Assembly: GCA_010015655.1 (NCBI GenBank) | Contig: ML976760.1 | Coordinates: forward strand, 52,759 to 116,758 | DNA: 64,000 bases | Source of the DNA: Bimuria novae-zelandiae CBS 107.79 | Lineage: Eukaryota; Ascomycota; Dothideomycetes; Pleosporales; Didymosphaeriaceae | Direction: 5' to 3' | Part shown: in pieces, positions 1 through 10,989 of the stretch | Layout of the letters: each line of letters opens with the position of its first letter | Numbering within the stretch: the stretch's first letter is position 1 | The notes under the pieces: model-generated | Database searches by the model: none | Told to the model about the DNA's origin: nothing | Seen by the model: only the letters and a program-made list of their open reading frames with translations | Program-made: the position numbers and the translations under genes

Positions 1-2205
1 AAGCTTCACTACCAACAGGGCCTTGTCCGAAGCAAACGAAGAAGGTTGGCTGCTCGGCATCAAAGATGCCTTCTGGGTCGGCGGTGGGGCAGAGCTGTTG
101 CTTCTGGGGAAGAATGATAACCGGCTATTTCTGCTCGAAATGGCTCGCAGTGCTGTCACGGGGTGCTTCTCCTCAGCTAATGTGTCGCGGTCTCTGATGC
201 AGACCAGCACCGGCTTCATGATATATCGCGGCTATGACCTCCCCGATCTCACGACGATATCGGCTGATACTTCACTGTGGCATCATGTCCAGGTCCCGTC
301 CCACTATCTTGTAGATCAGTGGCCGATCCGGTGCGCGGTTGTTTCCAATGATGGGAGATATGTCGCCGTTGCGGGAAAGAGAGGCCTCGCACATTACAGC
401 GTGAACAGCGGACGATGGAAGACGTTCGAAGACCCTTTTCGGGAAAACGAATTCACCGTCCGTGGAGGCATGTGCTGGTTTCAACACGTCCTAATTGCAG
501 CCGTTGAAGCACAAGGCTCGCATCAGGTAAGGCACTGTCGCCTGGATGTTGTAGCAACATCTAACACATCCTTCAGATCCGCATCTACTCCCGTGAGCAG
601 GCCCTCGACAATAATCACATCATGCACGTTCAGCACCTTCCTGCACCTATTGTATTAATCGCACCTTCAGGAGAGGATTCACTTCTTGTGTATACTTACG
701 AGAATATCTTATATCACTATGTAATTGGTGTTACAAACGCCACAGTCACTCTTGTCCAGGTCGGTCAGATTGCTCTGCATGGCATCATACGTGCACCGCC
801 TAGAGTGCGGGCTCTCAGCTGGATTCTGCCCGAGGACCAGATTCGTAGGTTTGCCTCGCAACAATCTCCACCGCAAGCTGACAAGGAGCAGACAACGGCG
901 ATCCGTCTCAAGACGTAGCCGTAGCCACCATACTCTTCGTCGTGGACGGCAAACTCGTTCTCCTTCAGCCAACTACGACCGAAGGCGGTGAGCTCAAATA
1001 TGAGATGCGCATCATTGCCCAAAACGTCGAGACGTACGCCCTCATGCGCGACCACCCGGCGTTTGCGCTAGCCATGCAGGACGACTCTTTACCGCCTAGC
1101 CCGTCTGCAGGGCTAGCGATCAGTGCCATGCATGGCCACGATCTGCGCGACAGCTTATGGTTCTTCGACGGGCATGATGTGAAAGTCTGGATCGATATCC
1201 AGGATGTGCTACGGACGGCGAGTATGGAACTAAGCAGGGAATTGCCCGCGCCGGTCAAGATACCAGTGGATTTTTACCCGTTGGCGAGTCTGATTAACAA
1301 GGCGATCGTGTTTGGTGTAGAGAGCGAGTTGGTGCAACGGAGGGATACATCTTTTGCGTACCTCCGCTTCGGCACGAGGGTACGTTCTTACCAGCCAAGC
1401 TATCCCCAGGCCATGAGAAGCTAACATAAGAAAGACGCACCTCTTCCTCCCCGCGCTCCTAAAGCACCATCTCGCGCACTATAACCACCCCGCTGCCTTG
1501 CACCTCTCCACCCACTACCAATCCCTCACCTACTTCCCCCACGCCCTCGAAATCCTCCTCCACGAAGTCCTCGACGAAGAAGTAGACGCTCAGCCATCCC
1601 CAGACCATGCCCTCCTCCCATCCGTCCTGTCCTTCCTTTCTTCCTTCCCTACCTACCTCGACATCGTCGTGCAATGTACCCGCAAAACCGAACTCCGCTC
1701 CTGGCGCACCCTCTTCGCTAATCTACCCTCCCCAGAAGTCCTGTTCGAAGAATCTCTGCAAAAAGGCTCGCTGAAGACGGCGGGCGGCTATCTTTTAGTC
1801 CTGCATACCTTTGACGAGGTGAGCGGGACGGGCACCGAAGAGCAGGTTGTGAGGCTGCTCAGGCGCGCAAAGGAGGAAGGTGAATGGGAACTGTGCAAAG
1901 AGCTCGCGAGGTTTCTGATGGCGCTGGATGAGGGGGGCGAGACGCTGAGGAGAACGCTGGAGAAGGTGGATGTGAGGAGTCCGAGTGGGACCGAGGCGTT
2001 TTCGTTTGAGAGCGCGGTCAGGTTGGTTGTGCCGAGGAGGGGGAGGAGGCCCAGCGGCGCGATGCTTATTGGGGGGGATGCGAGCAGTGAGGGGAGCGCC
2101 GCCGAGGGGAGTGTTCGCCAGAGGAGTCCGTTGAGTGTCAGTCCCGGTGTGAGTGAGGGGGGTAGTGCTGGGTATTTTGACAGTGTGCCAGGAGCGGGCC
2201 GGTAG
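1..2205 (+). CDS. RIC1: RIC1, Ypt6/Rab6 GEF subunit, 3' part (5' end outside window)
   Basis: C-terminal part of RIC1, which with RGP1 activates the Golgi GTPase Ypt6/Rab6 in retrograde traffic. The frame is open at base 2, so the start lies upstream. Exons inferred as 1-526, 577-844, 892-1379 and 1435-2205; the introns start GTAAGG, GTAGGT and GTACGT and the first and third have CTAAC branch sites. The first half is beta-propeller-like (LAHYSVNSGRW, IRIYSREQ). The last exon carries the strongly conserved RIC1 block YQSLTYFPHALEILLHEVLD. The tail after about base 1990 is low-complexity Ser/Gly/Arg. The family call rests on this block and on colinearity across all four exons; the splice between exons 2 and 3 is the least certain. 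Confidence 0.88.
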
Positions 2206-2774
2206 GGCGCGTAGATTGTACACTATGAGCCATAGAAATTTTCATTGCTGTACTACGTACGATGTGCGCGGCGCGCTCATGTGGGGAGGGTGCTTTGGAG
2301 AGTGATAGGGACGAAGCTTCCAGAAGTTTTCTTTACAGTAGTATCTACATACGTACCACCTGCTTGGCGCGCTTATGTGAGGGCGGGGCTATGTAGAGTG
2401 TGTACCGTGGTAGGGACGAAGCTTCTTTGTGCTGATGTGCATGCCGGGTGAGGCGCTGGCTTAGCTGTCGACTCACAAGTGCCGAAGCTGTATCATTGCT
2501 GGTCGTTAGTGGTAGCGGGGAGTCCAGGGCTAATCGTGGAGTCTATGGCCGTGGCTGCGTCCAATCGGAGCACTACCGTATCTCTCGTATTGGTTGACGG
2601 CTTAATACCGGAAAATTGGCCGAGATAGTGCAGCGGCCCAAAGTCAACACGAGGTGCGCTTTCAGCTACCATGGTGCCATAGGGAACAAGCCATGGCCAG
2701 GTTGGTTGTTGCACAACAACCGGATCGAGTGGCCGTAGTCTATGACCCTGTCACCGTCGCTGTTTCAAGGAATA
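2206..2774. other. Intergenic, with an imperfect tandem duplication
   Basis: No gene recognised. Two adjacent copies of a roughly 85-90 bp unit lie at about 2253-2330 and 2347-2425. Both carry GGCGCGCTCATGTG or GGCGCGCTTATGTG and end with AGGGACGAAGCTTC. A 73-codon reading frame at 2493-2714 (minus) has no recognisable motif. Confidence 0.5.
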
Positions 2775-3639
2775 AGCTAGCGTAAATAGTTCCTGATCAC
2801 ATAGGGTTCCTGATCACCCCACCAAAACGCGACACCTGCACAAAACACGCAATATCTCAACACACCGCTTATTAATATAGACGCCTGTAGGCTAGCTATA
2901 AAATTAGCTATTAGTAATTTTACTATAAGTCTTTATACTAGCTAGCGCGTAGCTATAAAGATATATAGTATCCCCTAGTTTACGCTATTAACGCGACTTT
3001 ATAGCATAATAATAAGCGCGCTTAACTACTAAAATTAATAATAATTAACTTTTTTATAAATAGACTTTTTAGTAAAATAAATTTTTAAAAAAGATGTATA
3101 TGCTTATTATTCCTTATATATTTACGCTTAAAAATAATAAATTAAATTCTACGTATAAATAGTAATAATTAGCCTATTAGTAAGTTTTAAGTATTATATT
3201 TTATTAAGCGCTAGCTATGCATCGCCTTAGTAATTAATAAAAAGCTAAATTTTTAAAAAGCTAAGGTAATAACTCTAAAGTAACTAACGTAGTTTATGTA
3301 GGGGACTAGGTGCTTAAGGAGTTAAAGGTGCCAGAAAAATACTTATAAATTTAATAGAGAGTCCGAAGTTAAGCTTCGGGCGTAGAACTTATATATCTGG
3401 GATTCGCATAACCGAGGGTTAAGGATCCGAGACAATAACTAGGCGTAGCCTATTATAGTTTATAAGCGAGCTATTACCCCACTAAACTTTTCGTAACGCG
3501 TCACTTTGTAATAATAATAGCTTAACTACCTTATACTTAAATACTTTATAGTAAAATAAATATCCTCCTAGCTATCTTAACTATTAATTAACACTAGATC
3601 TAAAGTAAATAACGCGCTATAGTAATATATAATATCTTT

Positions 3640-5525
3640 TAAAGTATACTACGTAACTAACGCGTAAAAATTATTACGCGACGTAATTATTAAGTTAAAT
3701 TAAAAAAAACTTACTAAGCTAGAAGAGGAGGTAATTAGTAAGTATATACTTAATCTAGATTCGTAAGGATTTACGCATACCCTAGGTACTAAGATATAGT
3801 AGATAAGCTACTTACTAAGCGTAGCGCTAGTTAGGTTAGTTAACTATAGCCACGCAACTTTATTAAGCAAATAGATTACTTTACTGTATAATTTAATTAG
3901 CTATATAATTAATAGAAAGCTCTATATAAAAATTTAAAAATAATTAGGGTATAGCTTAATCTTATAGCGCGTACTAAAGCTATCTATAGTATTTATAATT
4001 AAGATACCTATAATTTTAATAAGACTAGCTTTATAATAAGTAAAATATCGTCTTAGCTTAGTATTATAGATTTTGAGAGACGTGGCAGGCTAAAGACTAT
4101 TTAGTTAAGTAATTATAAGTAGACTATAGTAATTTATAGAATTAGCGCTACTAGCTAGGTAATCCCGTCCTTTATTATTTTCTTTAGCTAGTATTGTATC
4201 GGCGCAGGTCACTCAAAGGATCGATGTTNNNNNNNNNNNNNNNNNNNNNNNNNNNNNNNNNNNNNNNNNNNNNNNNNNNNNNNNNNNNNNNNNNNNNNNN
4301 NNNNNNNNNNNNNNNNNNNNNNNNNNNNNNNNNNNNNNNNNNNNNNNNNNNNNNNNNNNNNNNNNNNNNNNNNNNNNNATGGATCCGAAATAGGTCCGAA
4401 TCGGATTCGTAGTTCCCCATCGGTCTGATAGATCCGAAATTGGTCCGATACGGATGAGTGTCGGTTTTCGGATGATCTCGAATCCTGTCTTGACTAGCCA
4501 AGGGTTCTCGTGTCGACGAGCGATTGTTCCTGTTACAAGTATTACCTCTCTACCTAGTACTAGGATAATAATATACTACGCAACTAAGTAATTATAGTAA
4601 GTAATAATAGCTAAACTACTAATAGGCTTAAAGTAAAGTAGCTAAAATATTTTATTAAATATATAGTAAAGTGTAGGATAGACGCGCGCTAGCTATTTAT
4701 ACTTAATAATTATAAAAGCTATAACTTGCTTAAATCTTAAAAGCTCTATAAGAAGAATAATATTATTACTTTTTATATACTACTATATTTATTACACTTT
4801 TTATAGCTACTTAATATTAGTTACTTCTTGCTATTAAAGTGCGTATATAGCTACTAGATTAAGAGCTTAATGCGTAACTATATTAGCTATATTAAAAAGC
4901 TAGAGTTCTTACTAGCCTTTTATGAAGCCTATATATAATTAATTATAAAGGAGAATATTTACGTAAGCTTTTAAGGCGCTAGTCTAGTCCTATATAACCT
5001 AGAGGTAGTAATATTAAAGCTTAATATTAAGCTTTATACGCTAACGCCGCCTCTACTAAAGGTTACTTACTAAAAAGCTAAAATACTAATTAATACGTAT
5101 AAGATAAAAGCTTAATTAATATTAATTTATAATAAAATCTAAATATATAAAAGCTTATCACTTATCTTTATTATTATAGTACTTAATTGGCTTAAAAGGA
5201 CGCTAAAGTAATAGCTTATAAAAGTACGCTTATGTGCGATTAGATCGTAAAGCTTAAAAAGGCTAATAAGACTACTATAATATATAAAAAGAAAAAAAAA
5301 AGTGGTTATAGTGGTAAGGCACCTTAATAAAGGTAGTAGTAAAAAAAATTATTACTTAAAAGGACGTTAAGTAGTAGCTAGAGAGCAAAACGCGTTAAAG
5401 TAAAGTATAATTAGGTACTATTTAGCAGGCTTTAACGCGCTATAGCTACTATAAAGAGACTAGATATAATGCGCGAACGTGTATAAAGTAAACTATAAAT
5501 ACTACTTAATCTAAAATAATAATTA
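3640..5525 (+). pseudogene. Fot1/pogo-type DDE transposase relic (copy 1)
   Basis: Reading the plus strand through many stops gives the order of a Fot1/pogo transposase. First comes a CENP-B-like HTH start (LTKLEEEVISKYILNLDS near 3710-3770). Next is the first catalytic Asp region (near 4000-4030, NFDE-like). The second block is near 4700-4890 and resembles the family motif DGHxSH...PHxSHxLQPLD; then LEFLLAFYEAY near 4900-4930. A C-terminal Cys/His knuckle ending NARTC lies near 5470-5490. With the LTR at 4195-4537 removed, the frame is about 1.5 kb, the usual size for the family. Dozens of TAA/TAG codons come from C-to-T and G-to-A change, so it cannot make protein. Confidence 0.8.
4195..4537. 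mobile_element. LTR insertion with TSD AGTAT, containing an assembly gap
   Basis: A normal-GC block inside AT-rich DNA starts TGTATCGGCG and ends CTGTTACA. AGTAT is duplicated exactly at 4190-4194 and 4538-4542. It interrupts transposase relic 1. About 149 N occupy 4230-4378. The sequence after the gap has short repeats of the type ATCCGAAATnGGTCCGA, so the gap is probably a collapsed tandem repeat. A larger element hidden in the gap cannot be excluded. Confidence 0.75.
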
Positions 5526-5529
5526 TATA

Positions 5530-6880
5530 TAATTATTATATCGTATTATTAAGTTAGATCGCTGTAAAGGCGATAGAAGGTTAGTGGAGTAACTACTCGC
5601 TTATACTAATAGCTCGCTTATAAACTACGTTATATACGTTTCTAAAACTCTATAAGTAGACTTAATAATAACTTAATATATAGGTAAAGAATATATATAA
5701 TATAGATAAGACTAGTGTAGCATATATAAATACTAAAGCAATTTTTAGTAGCCAAAAGTCAAAGGCTTATATTTAGTCTTTAAAAAATTATTATAGGTCT
5801 CTATAATTAAGTACGTATTAATAATAAGGTAGAAACTACGCTATATAGTTATCTTTAAAGGCTAGAGTTTATAAATAATCTAGTTACTATTTACTATCCC
5901 TAGCTAACTCTATATAATTTCTTAAAATAAATAGGTATTAAAAGTAATAGGTATTCAATAGCTATAGCGTATATTTATTCTTAAAACAGTTATAAGTAAT
6001 AGCTAGTACTACCTTTTTAATATTAATAGCTATAGTAATTATATTAATATAGAGTTCTTATAGCTTTATAAATAATATTAAATTAAGCTGCTATATGTAA
6101 CGAGGTAGGCACGGTCGAACACGTGGCCTTCTCTCGCTTATAGAGGTTCCGGCTAGGCTAGGATCAAACACTAGCGCTAGTGGCTGACCCTAGCATATCC
6201 TATATATATTATACTATACGAGTAATACTTGGCTTAAGTATTCTCGTACGTACCTTTTGGTGCAGGTGAGGAAGTCACATAGTATTGGCTTAGTAAGCGG
6301 GGCGCTTACCTCATTACACTATACCTGTCTATATATATATAATATATTTTATAGACTTTAGATCTTACTTTTCTCGTTATTATTAAGTTAAGTTACTAAT
6401 ACTAGATCTAAAAGCTTATTAAGAAGTAGCGCTTTATTACTTATTACTATTAAACTAATAAAAAAAGTTTTATAAAGTGTGTAATTTAAGCTAGCTAGAT
6501 AGTTATAAATATTTACTTATTTAATATTAATTATATACTTAGCTTATTATAAGTCTCTTAAAGGCCTACTATGTCTACGTAGTAGTAGTAGCCTTACTAG
6601 TAGCCTTAAAGCCTTCTCTTTATCCCTTAAGGCCCTCGCAATCTCTACATAGCGTAGCGTAACGTCTAAAATGTTAAGTATCTAGATTATAAAACCTAAC
6701 TACTTTTATAAAAAGTAAATAAAATGATAGTAGCTATAAATACTAAAAGTATAAATCTATACTTGGAGAAAAGATATTTTACGTATTATTTATAAACTGT
6801 TTAAATAGACCTAAATTAATACTTTATAAAGATAAAAAGTATTAGAGAGGCTATATACGTCACTAAAACTTTAATAACTA
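5530..6880 (+). pseudogene. Second pogo-type transposase relic, 5' truncated
   Basis: Plus-strand translation through stops gives a second DDE transposase that lacks its N-terminal HTH. YNIDKT near 5695 stands for the YNMDE motif. KLRYIVIFKG lies near 5835. A decayed 'DGHxSH' region near 6020 is followed by IKLLY. The LTR at 6096-6318 interrupts the frame there, and it resumes beyond with LYL...LQTLDL, equivalent to LPAHTSHxLQPLDL. The mapping of both sides of the LTR onto one motif shows that the LTR inserted into the transposase frame. Not functional. Confidence 0.7.
6096..6318. mobile_element. Solo LTR, 223 bp, TSD CTATA
   Basis: Starts TGTAACGAGGTA and ends TACCTCATTACA, an 11 of 12 match as inverted termini. 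CTATA is present at 6091-6095 and 6319-6323. Normal GC and no RIP-like bias inside, in contrast to the flanks. Inserted within transposase relic 2. No second LTR or internal region is nearby, so it is read as a solo LTR. Confidence 0.85.
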
Positions 6881-6881
6881 A

Positions 6882-7068
6882 TGTAAGAGGACAGGTAGAG
6901 CAGGTAGTATAGTAACAAGATAGAGACTAAAGGAGTTGTATTCAGTATATAAAAGAAGAAGCGAATCGCTACCAAGCCTCCGCTCGGATAGCGTTAGCTA
7001 TATACCTAGAGTCACCTGATCCTGCTAAGTCAGGCCCTCAGTCAGTCACATGCACCCGTGGTGTAACA
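6882..7068. mobile_element. Solo LTR, 187 bp, TSD ACTAA
   Basis: Starts TGTAAGAGGACAGG and ends GTGGTGTAACA. ACTAA is duplicated at 6877-6881 and 7069-7073. GC is higher than in the flanking decayed DNA. No internal domain is nearby. Confidence 0.8.
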
Positions 7069-7179
7069 ACTAAGTAATAAAAATTTACTATTTTAAGTAT
7101 TTTAAAAATATTTATTAAAACTATAGTAGCTATAGCACTTAAATCTATATATAGTTAATAGTAATTATAAGCAGCGTTG

Positions 7180-7630
7180 TGTTAAGATCCCAAAGAGATA
7201 GCTAATCCCTAAGGGGCTAAGGTTGGTTCTCGGGCAGGAATACTGGTAGGACAGGAGAGGGTTGTAGTGATAGCTTGCGCTTGTCACTGGGGCGTTAGTA
7301 TCGAAGGTGTGTACAGCACAATTAAATCAATAAGGTTGCTTATTCAGATCTAAACGATAGATTAATAAACAGGTTAAACACGAATGCCTTAAGGGTATTC
7401 GTGTAGGTTTATATACTTAATCCTTTTCCTGCCATCCCATAATCCTGTGCCATCTAGGATGGTTATGCCATCTGGGAGGGTTGTGCCATCCGGGAGGGTT
7501 GTGCCATCCGGGATGGTATTCTTGGCGGGATGGTAGATCACGTGACCTCGGTAGTGCAGTCCCACCGATGGTTACCCCGCGGCTGCCCATCGTTGGTCCT
7601 CGACACTTGTAGGTCGCTCGGATCCTAACA
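7180..7630. mobile_element. Solo LTR, 451 bp, TSD CGTTG
   Basis: Starts TGTTAAGATCC and ends GGATCCTAACA (10 of 11 as inverted termini). CGTTG is duplicated at 7175-7179 and 7631-7635. It splits the right arm of the large inverted repeat. It carries its own 18-bp minisatellite at 7430-7519. No RIP-like decay is visible inside. Confidence 0.87.
7430..7519 (+). repeat. 18-bp minisatellite, five units, inside an LTR
   Basis: Units of 18 bp start at 7430, 7448, 7466, 7484 and 7502. They follow the pattern TGCCATCYRGGAKGGTTR, with the first unit diverged. Each unit has a short CCATC/GATGG self-complement. Confidence 0.8.
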
Positions 7631-7721
7631 CGTTGTTAAGATATCCCGTGTTTTGTACATGTGTCGCGTTTTGGTGGTGTGATTAGGAACCCTATGTGAT
7701 CAGGAACTATATACGCTAGCT

Positions 7722-9138
7722 TAGGCATCTCTAAGCCTGGACGCCGTGTTGGAGTGGTATTCTCGGTGCTTGTACTGCAGCGCTCCAACACGCGCTGTGC
7801 TCCGCGAAGTCGAGATTCTGGCATTTCAAGATACCAGGGCCGCAGCGCTGACCGAAAGATCATACGGTACGAATGGATCTGATGTGATGAGTTGGACCCA
7901 ATCATGGTATTGTGGTACAGTGGCACGAGCCTGCTTGAACTATCGTTCTCCATGTAGAGGAGGTTCTCCGTGTGAAACTCACAGATGCAAATTCACATGG
8001 CATCAAGCTACATCCCGATGCGCCTTCATTAGGGCAGAAAGGCCGGTACGATCAGTTCCTAGACGGCTGTCGAGGCGCAGGCCTCCATGGCTCCAGCAGC
8101 AGTATTGATTGGCCGGGTTAGCGATGATACGAGATGCTTGGTGCACCACCGCTCTTCGAGATGCAGCTGGCGGTGTAGGACCCTGCATTGCTTCTTCGAG
8201 AACTACTCGGTCGACGTACAGTAAGCACTTGACATGTGTTCCCAGGACCCATGCGATGCGCGTGGGCATTCAGACTTTCAGAGTCGGGCCGACGGAGAGA
8301 AATTTGGAAGGAGCTGCAACGCACGTCCAGGTCTTGTAGAACGTGTGCGGGAGGCCCAGAATGCCACGATGCCATTGCGCACCATGATACTGCGTCAGCG
8401 CGTGTTAAACGAATTCATGACCGGAGCCATGCTCTCATGAGCATTTGAACACGTCATTGGTTCTCCGCTCGTAGCACACGTCCGTATGCAGTATGACAAG
8501 CACCCTAGTCGTGATCCGCGCGTTGTGCTCCCTGCGGTAGGGCGGGAGGATAGCAAAACGGCCGCGACACTGCCGCTGCTCACCGTTGCTGGTCCAATCG
8601 CCAACACCTGCACCGCACCTCCTTCCGTCGCTGCGCAGTGTGCATGCATGACGCACGATGCGATGGTTCGTATCCAGATCTAGCGGAGGTCTCTCCTACG
8701 CTCGTATATATCGGGCAGTGAAGCCAAACCATAAAAACTCCGATGCGCGTGTCACAGCTCGCTTTCAGTAAACGTTGCAGCACAACCTCCTTAAGTCAGG
8801 ATCAGCCTTACAACATTGCGCTTCTTGGTGTCCGATGATAGAGTCCGGTAGTTCAAGGAATCACAGCGTGTCGGACAATTCACGATGTCGGCCCCCTCAT
8901 CGCAGATGCCCCTCTTCAGCTTTAGTGACCCACACTTGCGGGCTAGGGCATCCTGCTCGCCTGCGTCCTTCGCGTCGGATCCTTTATATACCTTGACGAC
9001 TACGGGCTCAAATCGTACGCACCACCCGTAATTGATTTTGTGCATTTCAATGATACGTTTGTGCGGCTTTGTTGTTGCAATTTCTTGTGGAGAAGAGGCT
9101 AATGGTACCGTACAGGCTTTTTTGGACCTCGGCAGTCA
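7722..9138. other. Intergenic, no gene recognised
   Basis: Normal GC with short overlapping reading frames on both strands and no motif I recognise. None shows a clear codon pattern. It may hold the regulatory region of the gene at 9139. Confidence 0.4.
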
Positions 9139-10989
9139 ATGAGTCCCGTCCCCACGCCGGATGAGCACAATGGGGTTTCAGATGGATTGCTTTTCATTAC
9201 GGGGACGTCCCTGGAGGACTTCAAGACGAGGACGAATATGACGAGGGTCAGGAAGAAGGCCATGGGCAGTTATTTGAAGGAGAAGAAGCCACGCGGGACG
9301 GAAAAAGATGCGCAACACAGGCCAAGAGAGGACTCCATGGGCTCGCGATCGAGCGTCGGTAGTGAGCAGCAAGATGCGATCCCCAATAGCGAAGCCATCA
9401 AACTCATGGATTGGGATAGGAGGAAATCATCACACAGCACTCCGGAACTGCACACAAGACTGACACCGGACGCACAAGTGTCCCGCCTACCGAGGATCTC
9501 AATGGACTTTGTTCTTCCCAGTGCTCCTATCGTTGTCCCGTCACGGACAGGAGTACCCCTGCCGTACGATGAAACTGTGCCGAAGCCTTTTCAATCCATT
9601 GGCAAGCCATTGGACCCGTTTCAAACCATGTTTCAATCCAGCCATCCAAAGGTGTCAGTCGAAGAGTTGAAATTCTACTGTTCACGAAGCTTCGGAACGA
9701 AAGCAATGGGGTTGCACTGGATACCAACCGTGGTACAGCGACCCCATACCTTTCTGAGCACTCTCTGTCTTGCATCGGCGCATTACGACGCGGTCCATGA
9801 ACGATCAATTGAGAGCGTACAAACACTTGCCCTTAGGCAGGAGGTCATGCACCTGATTAGCCAAAACCTGCTAAACCCCGAGACACGAGGGGATGACCAC
9901 AACGTTGTTGCATTGACGCAACTGATTGCAAGTGAGATCATTGCAGCAGAAGAAATGACGCTAGACTTCCACGAGAGAGGAATCGACGCAATGATCAGGA
10001 CAAGAGGAGGGCTCAGACAATTGGGCATGAACGGGCGTCTGGCCTCCACCATATCATGGGTATCGCTGGAATCCGCAGTCTTACGGGAGGGAAAGCCACG
10101 AGCGCCGTACGTCGACTACTGTGCGTCCACCTGCACCAAGAACTACCCCAACACGGCGACGATCCCAGAGTCTCCGCTTTATTGCCCACGCACAGAATTC
10201 GAGACTATAAAGCGCTCGTCGAGATGCTCGCCACAGACGATGGATCTGCTCAAGGATATACGCATGATGATGGATCTCTTTCTACACGAGACGAAGCAAA
10301 GCCGTCAAAACTCTCTTTCTTTGAAGAACATTTACAAGAAAATTACTACGCAATATCCACCTCTCTCTGAGCTCCAAAAGACAAATGTCCTCGCTTCAAA
10401 TGGTTGGATGTACGAAGCTATTCGCATAGCAGCCACGTTAACGGCAACGTCTATAATGCAGCGAATGCCATTATCCGAAGCGCTCAAGCACACGGCTAAG
10501 ACGGAGAAGGCCCAAAGTGGCACTCCTTCAGCGATACTAACTTCCAACGCGGGAATCTCACCGACATCGCCCCGACAAGATTCACCCCTCACAGCGTCCT
10601 CAACATCGAATCCCTTCACCTTCACCCCGACCTATTCTCGCCCCCGTCTCACCTCTGCCTCTTCTCATCGCTCCCCACCAGACCCTACCACAACCCTCCT
10701 TACACACCTCAAGCTCGCGCTTCAAAATTCAAATCTCTCCGCTTGCTGGGCTGACATGGCTGGCGTGCTCCTCTGGGTTGCGCTCACCGTCGGCGCCGCG
10801 AGTCGAAAGAGCGGGGAAAAGGTGCTGAATAAGTGGTTTAAGGCACTGGCGATGAGGGTGACGGTTGTGCTGTGCTTTGAGCATCCTGAAGCGATACATG
10901 CGAGTTTGCTGAGGATGGGGGATCTTGTTGAAGGGGTGAGAGGGGGGAGAGAGGCGGTGGATGAGGGTGTGAAGAAGAGGAAGCCGTAA
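9139..10989 (+). CDS. Fungal-specific transcription-factor-like protein (DUF3468 type), no zinc cluster
   Basis: A single exon of 616 codons from the first ATG. The N-terminus has FITGTSLEDFKTRTNMTRVR and KKAMGSYLKEKK, the short basic block typical of fungal DUF3468/'tachykinin-family' proteins. These have the regulatory domain of Zn2Cys6 factors but lack the CX2CX6C cluster. KPLDPFQTM near residue 155 starts the regulatory domain, which runs to about residue 440 (HYDAVH, HNVVALTQLIASEI, GLRQLGMNG). The Ser/Thr/Pro-rich stretch near residues 470-530 looks disordered. Family membership is by pattern and no target is known. Confidence 0.7.
   Translation: MSPVPTPDEHNGVSDGLLFITGTSLEDFKTRTNMTRVRKKAMGSYLKEKKPRGTEKDAQHRPREDSMGSRSSVGSEQQDAIPNSEAIKLMDWDRRKSSHSTPELHTRLTPDAQVSRLPRISMDFVLPSAPIVVPSRTGVPLPYDETVPKPFQSIGKPLDPFQTMFQSSHPKVSVEELKFYCSRSFGTKAMGLHWIPTVVQRPHTFLSTLCLASAHYDAVHERSIESVQTLALRQEVMHLISQNLLNPETRGDDHNVVALTQLIASEIIAAEEMTLDFHERGIDAMIRTRGGLRQLGMNGRLASTISWVSLESAVLREGKPRAPYVDYCASTCTKNYPNTATIPESPLYCPRTEFETIKRSSRCSPQTMDLLKDIRMMMDLFLHETKQSRQNSLSLKNIYKKITTQYPPLSELQKTNVLASNGWMYEAIRIAATLTATSIMQRMPLSEALKHTAKTEKAQSGTPSAILTSNAGISPTSPRQDSPLTASSTSNPFTFTPTYSRPRLTSASSHRSPPDPTTTLLTHLKLALQNSNLSACWADMAGVLLWVALTVGAASRKSGEKVLNKWFKALAMRVTVVLCFEHPEAIHASLLRMGDLVEGVRGGREAVDEGVKKRKP

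Larger units (their letters stand above)
2775..7721. mobile_element. RIP-decayed inverted-repeat island holding pogo relics and nested LTRs
   Basis: An 80-90 bp inverted repeat bounds this AT-rich block: 2775-2865 against 7636-7721. The arms share AGCTAGCGTA, TTCCTGATCACATAGGG and CCAAAACGCGACAC with about 10% mismatches. TA is present just outside each end (2773-2774, 7722-7723), as expected for Tc1/mariner insertion. The right arm continues for a few bases across the LTR at 7180-7630 once that LTR is removed, so the LTR landed inside the older arm. The interior is almost free of CpA/TpG-rich coding sequence, which is the mark of RIP. Removing the four LTRs and their duplications leaves about 3.7 kb, enough for one complete and one partial transposase, so more than one element may be present. 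Confidence 0.75.

Noticed and set aside
3295..3480. Possible fifth LTR in the first island (higher GC, GTAGGGG ... ACCCCAC)
   Set aside because: Ends are not TG...CA and no flanking duplication was found.
7636..7953. 105-codon minus frame at the right edge of the island
   Set aside because: Half of it lies in the inverted-repeat arm; no motif and no codon bias.
8003..9045. Many overlapping 65-90 codon frames on both strands
   Set aside because: They overlap in all frames without a recognisable domain, as expected by chance in GC-balanced DNA.
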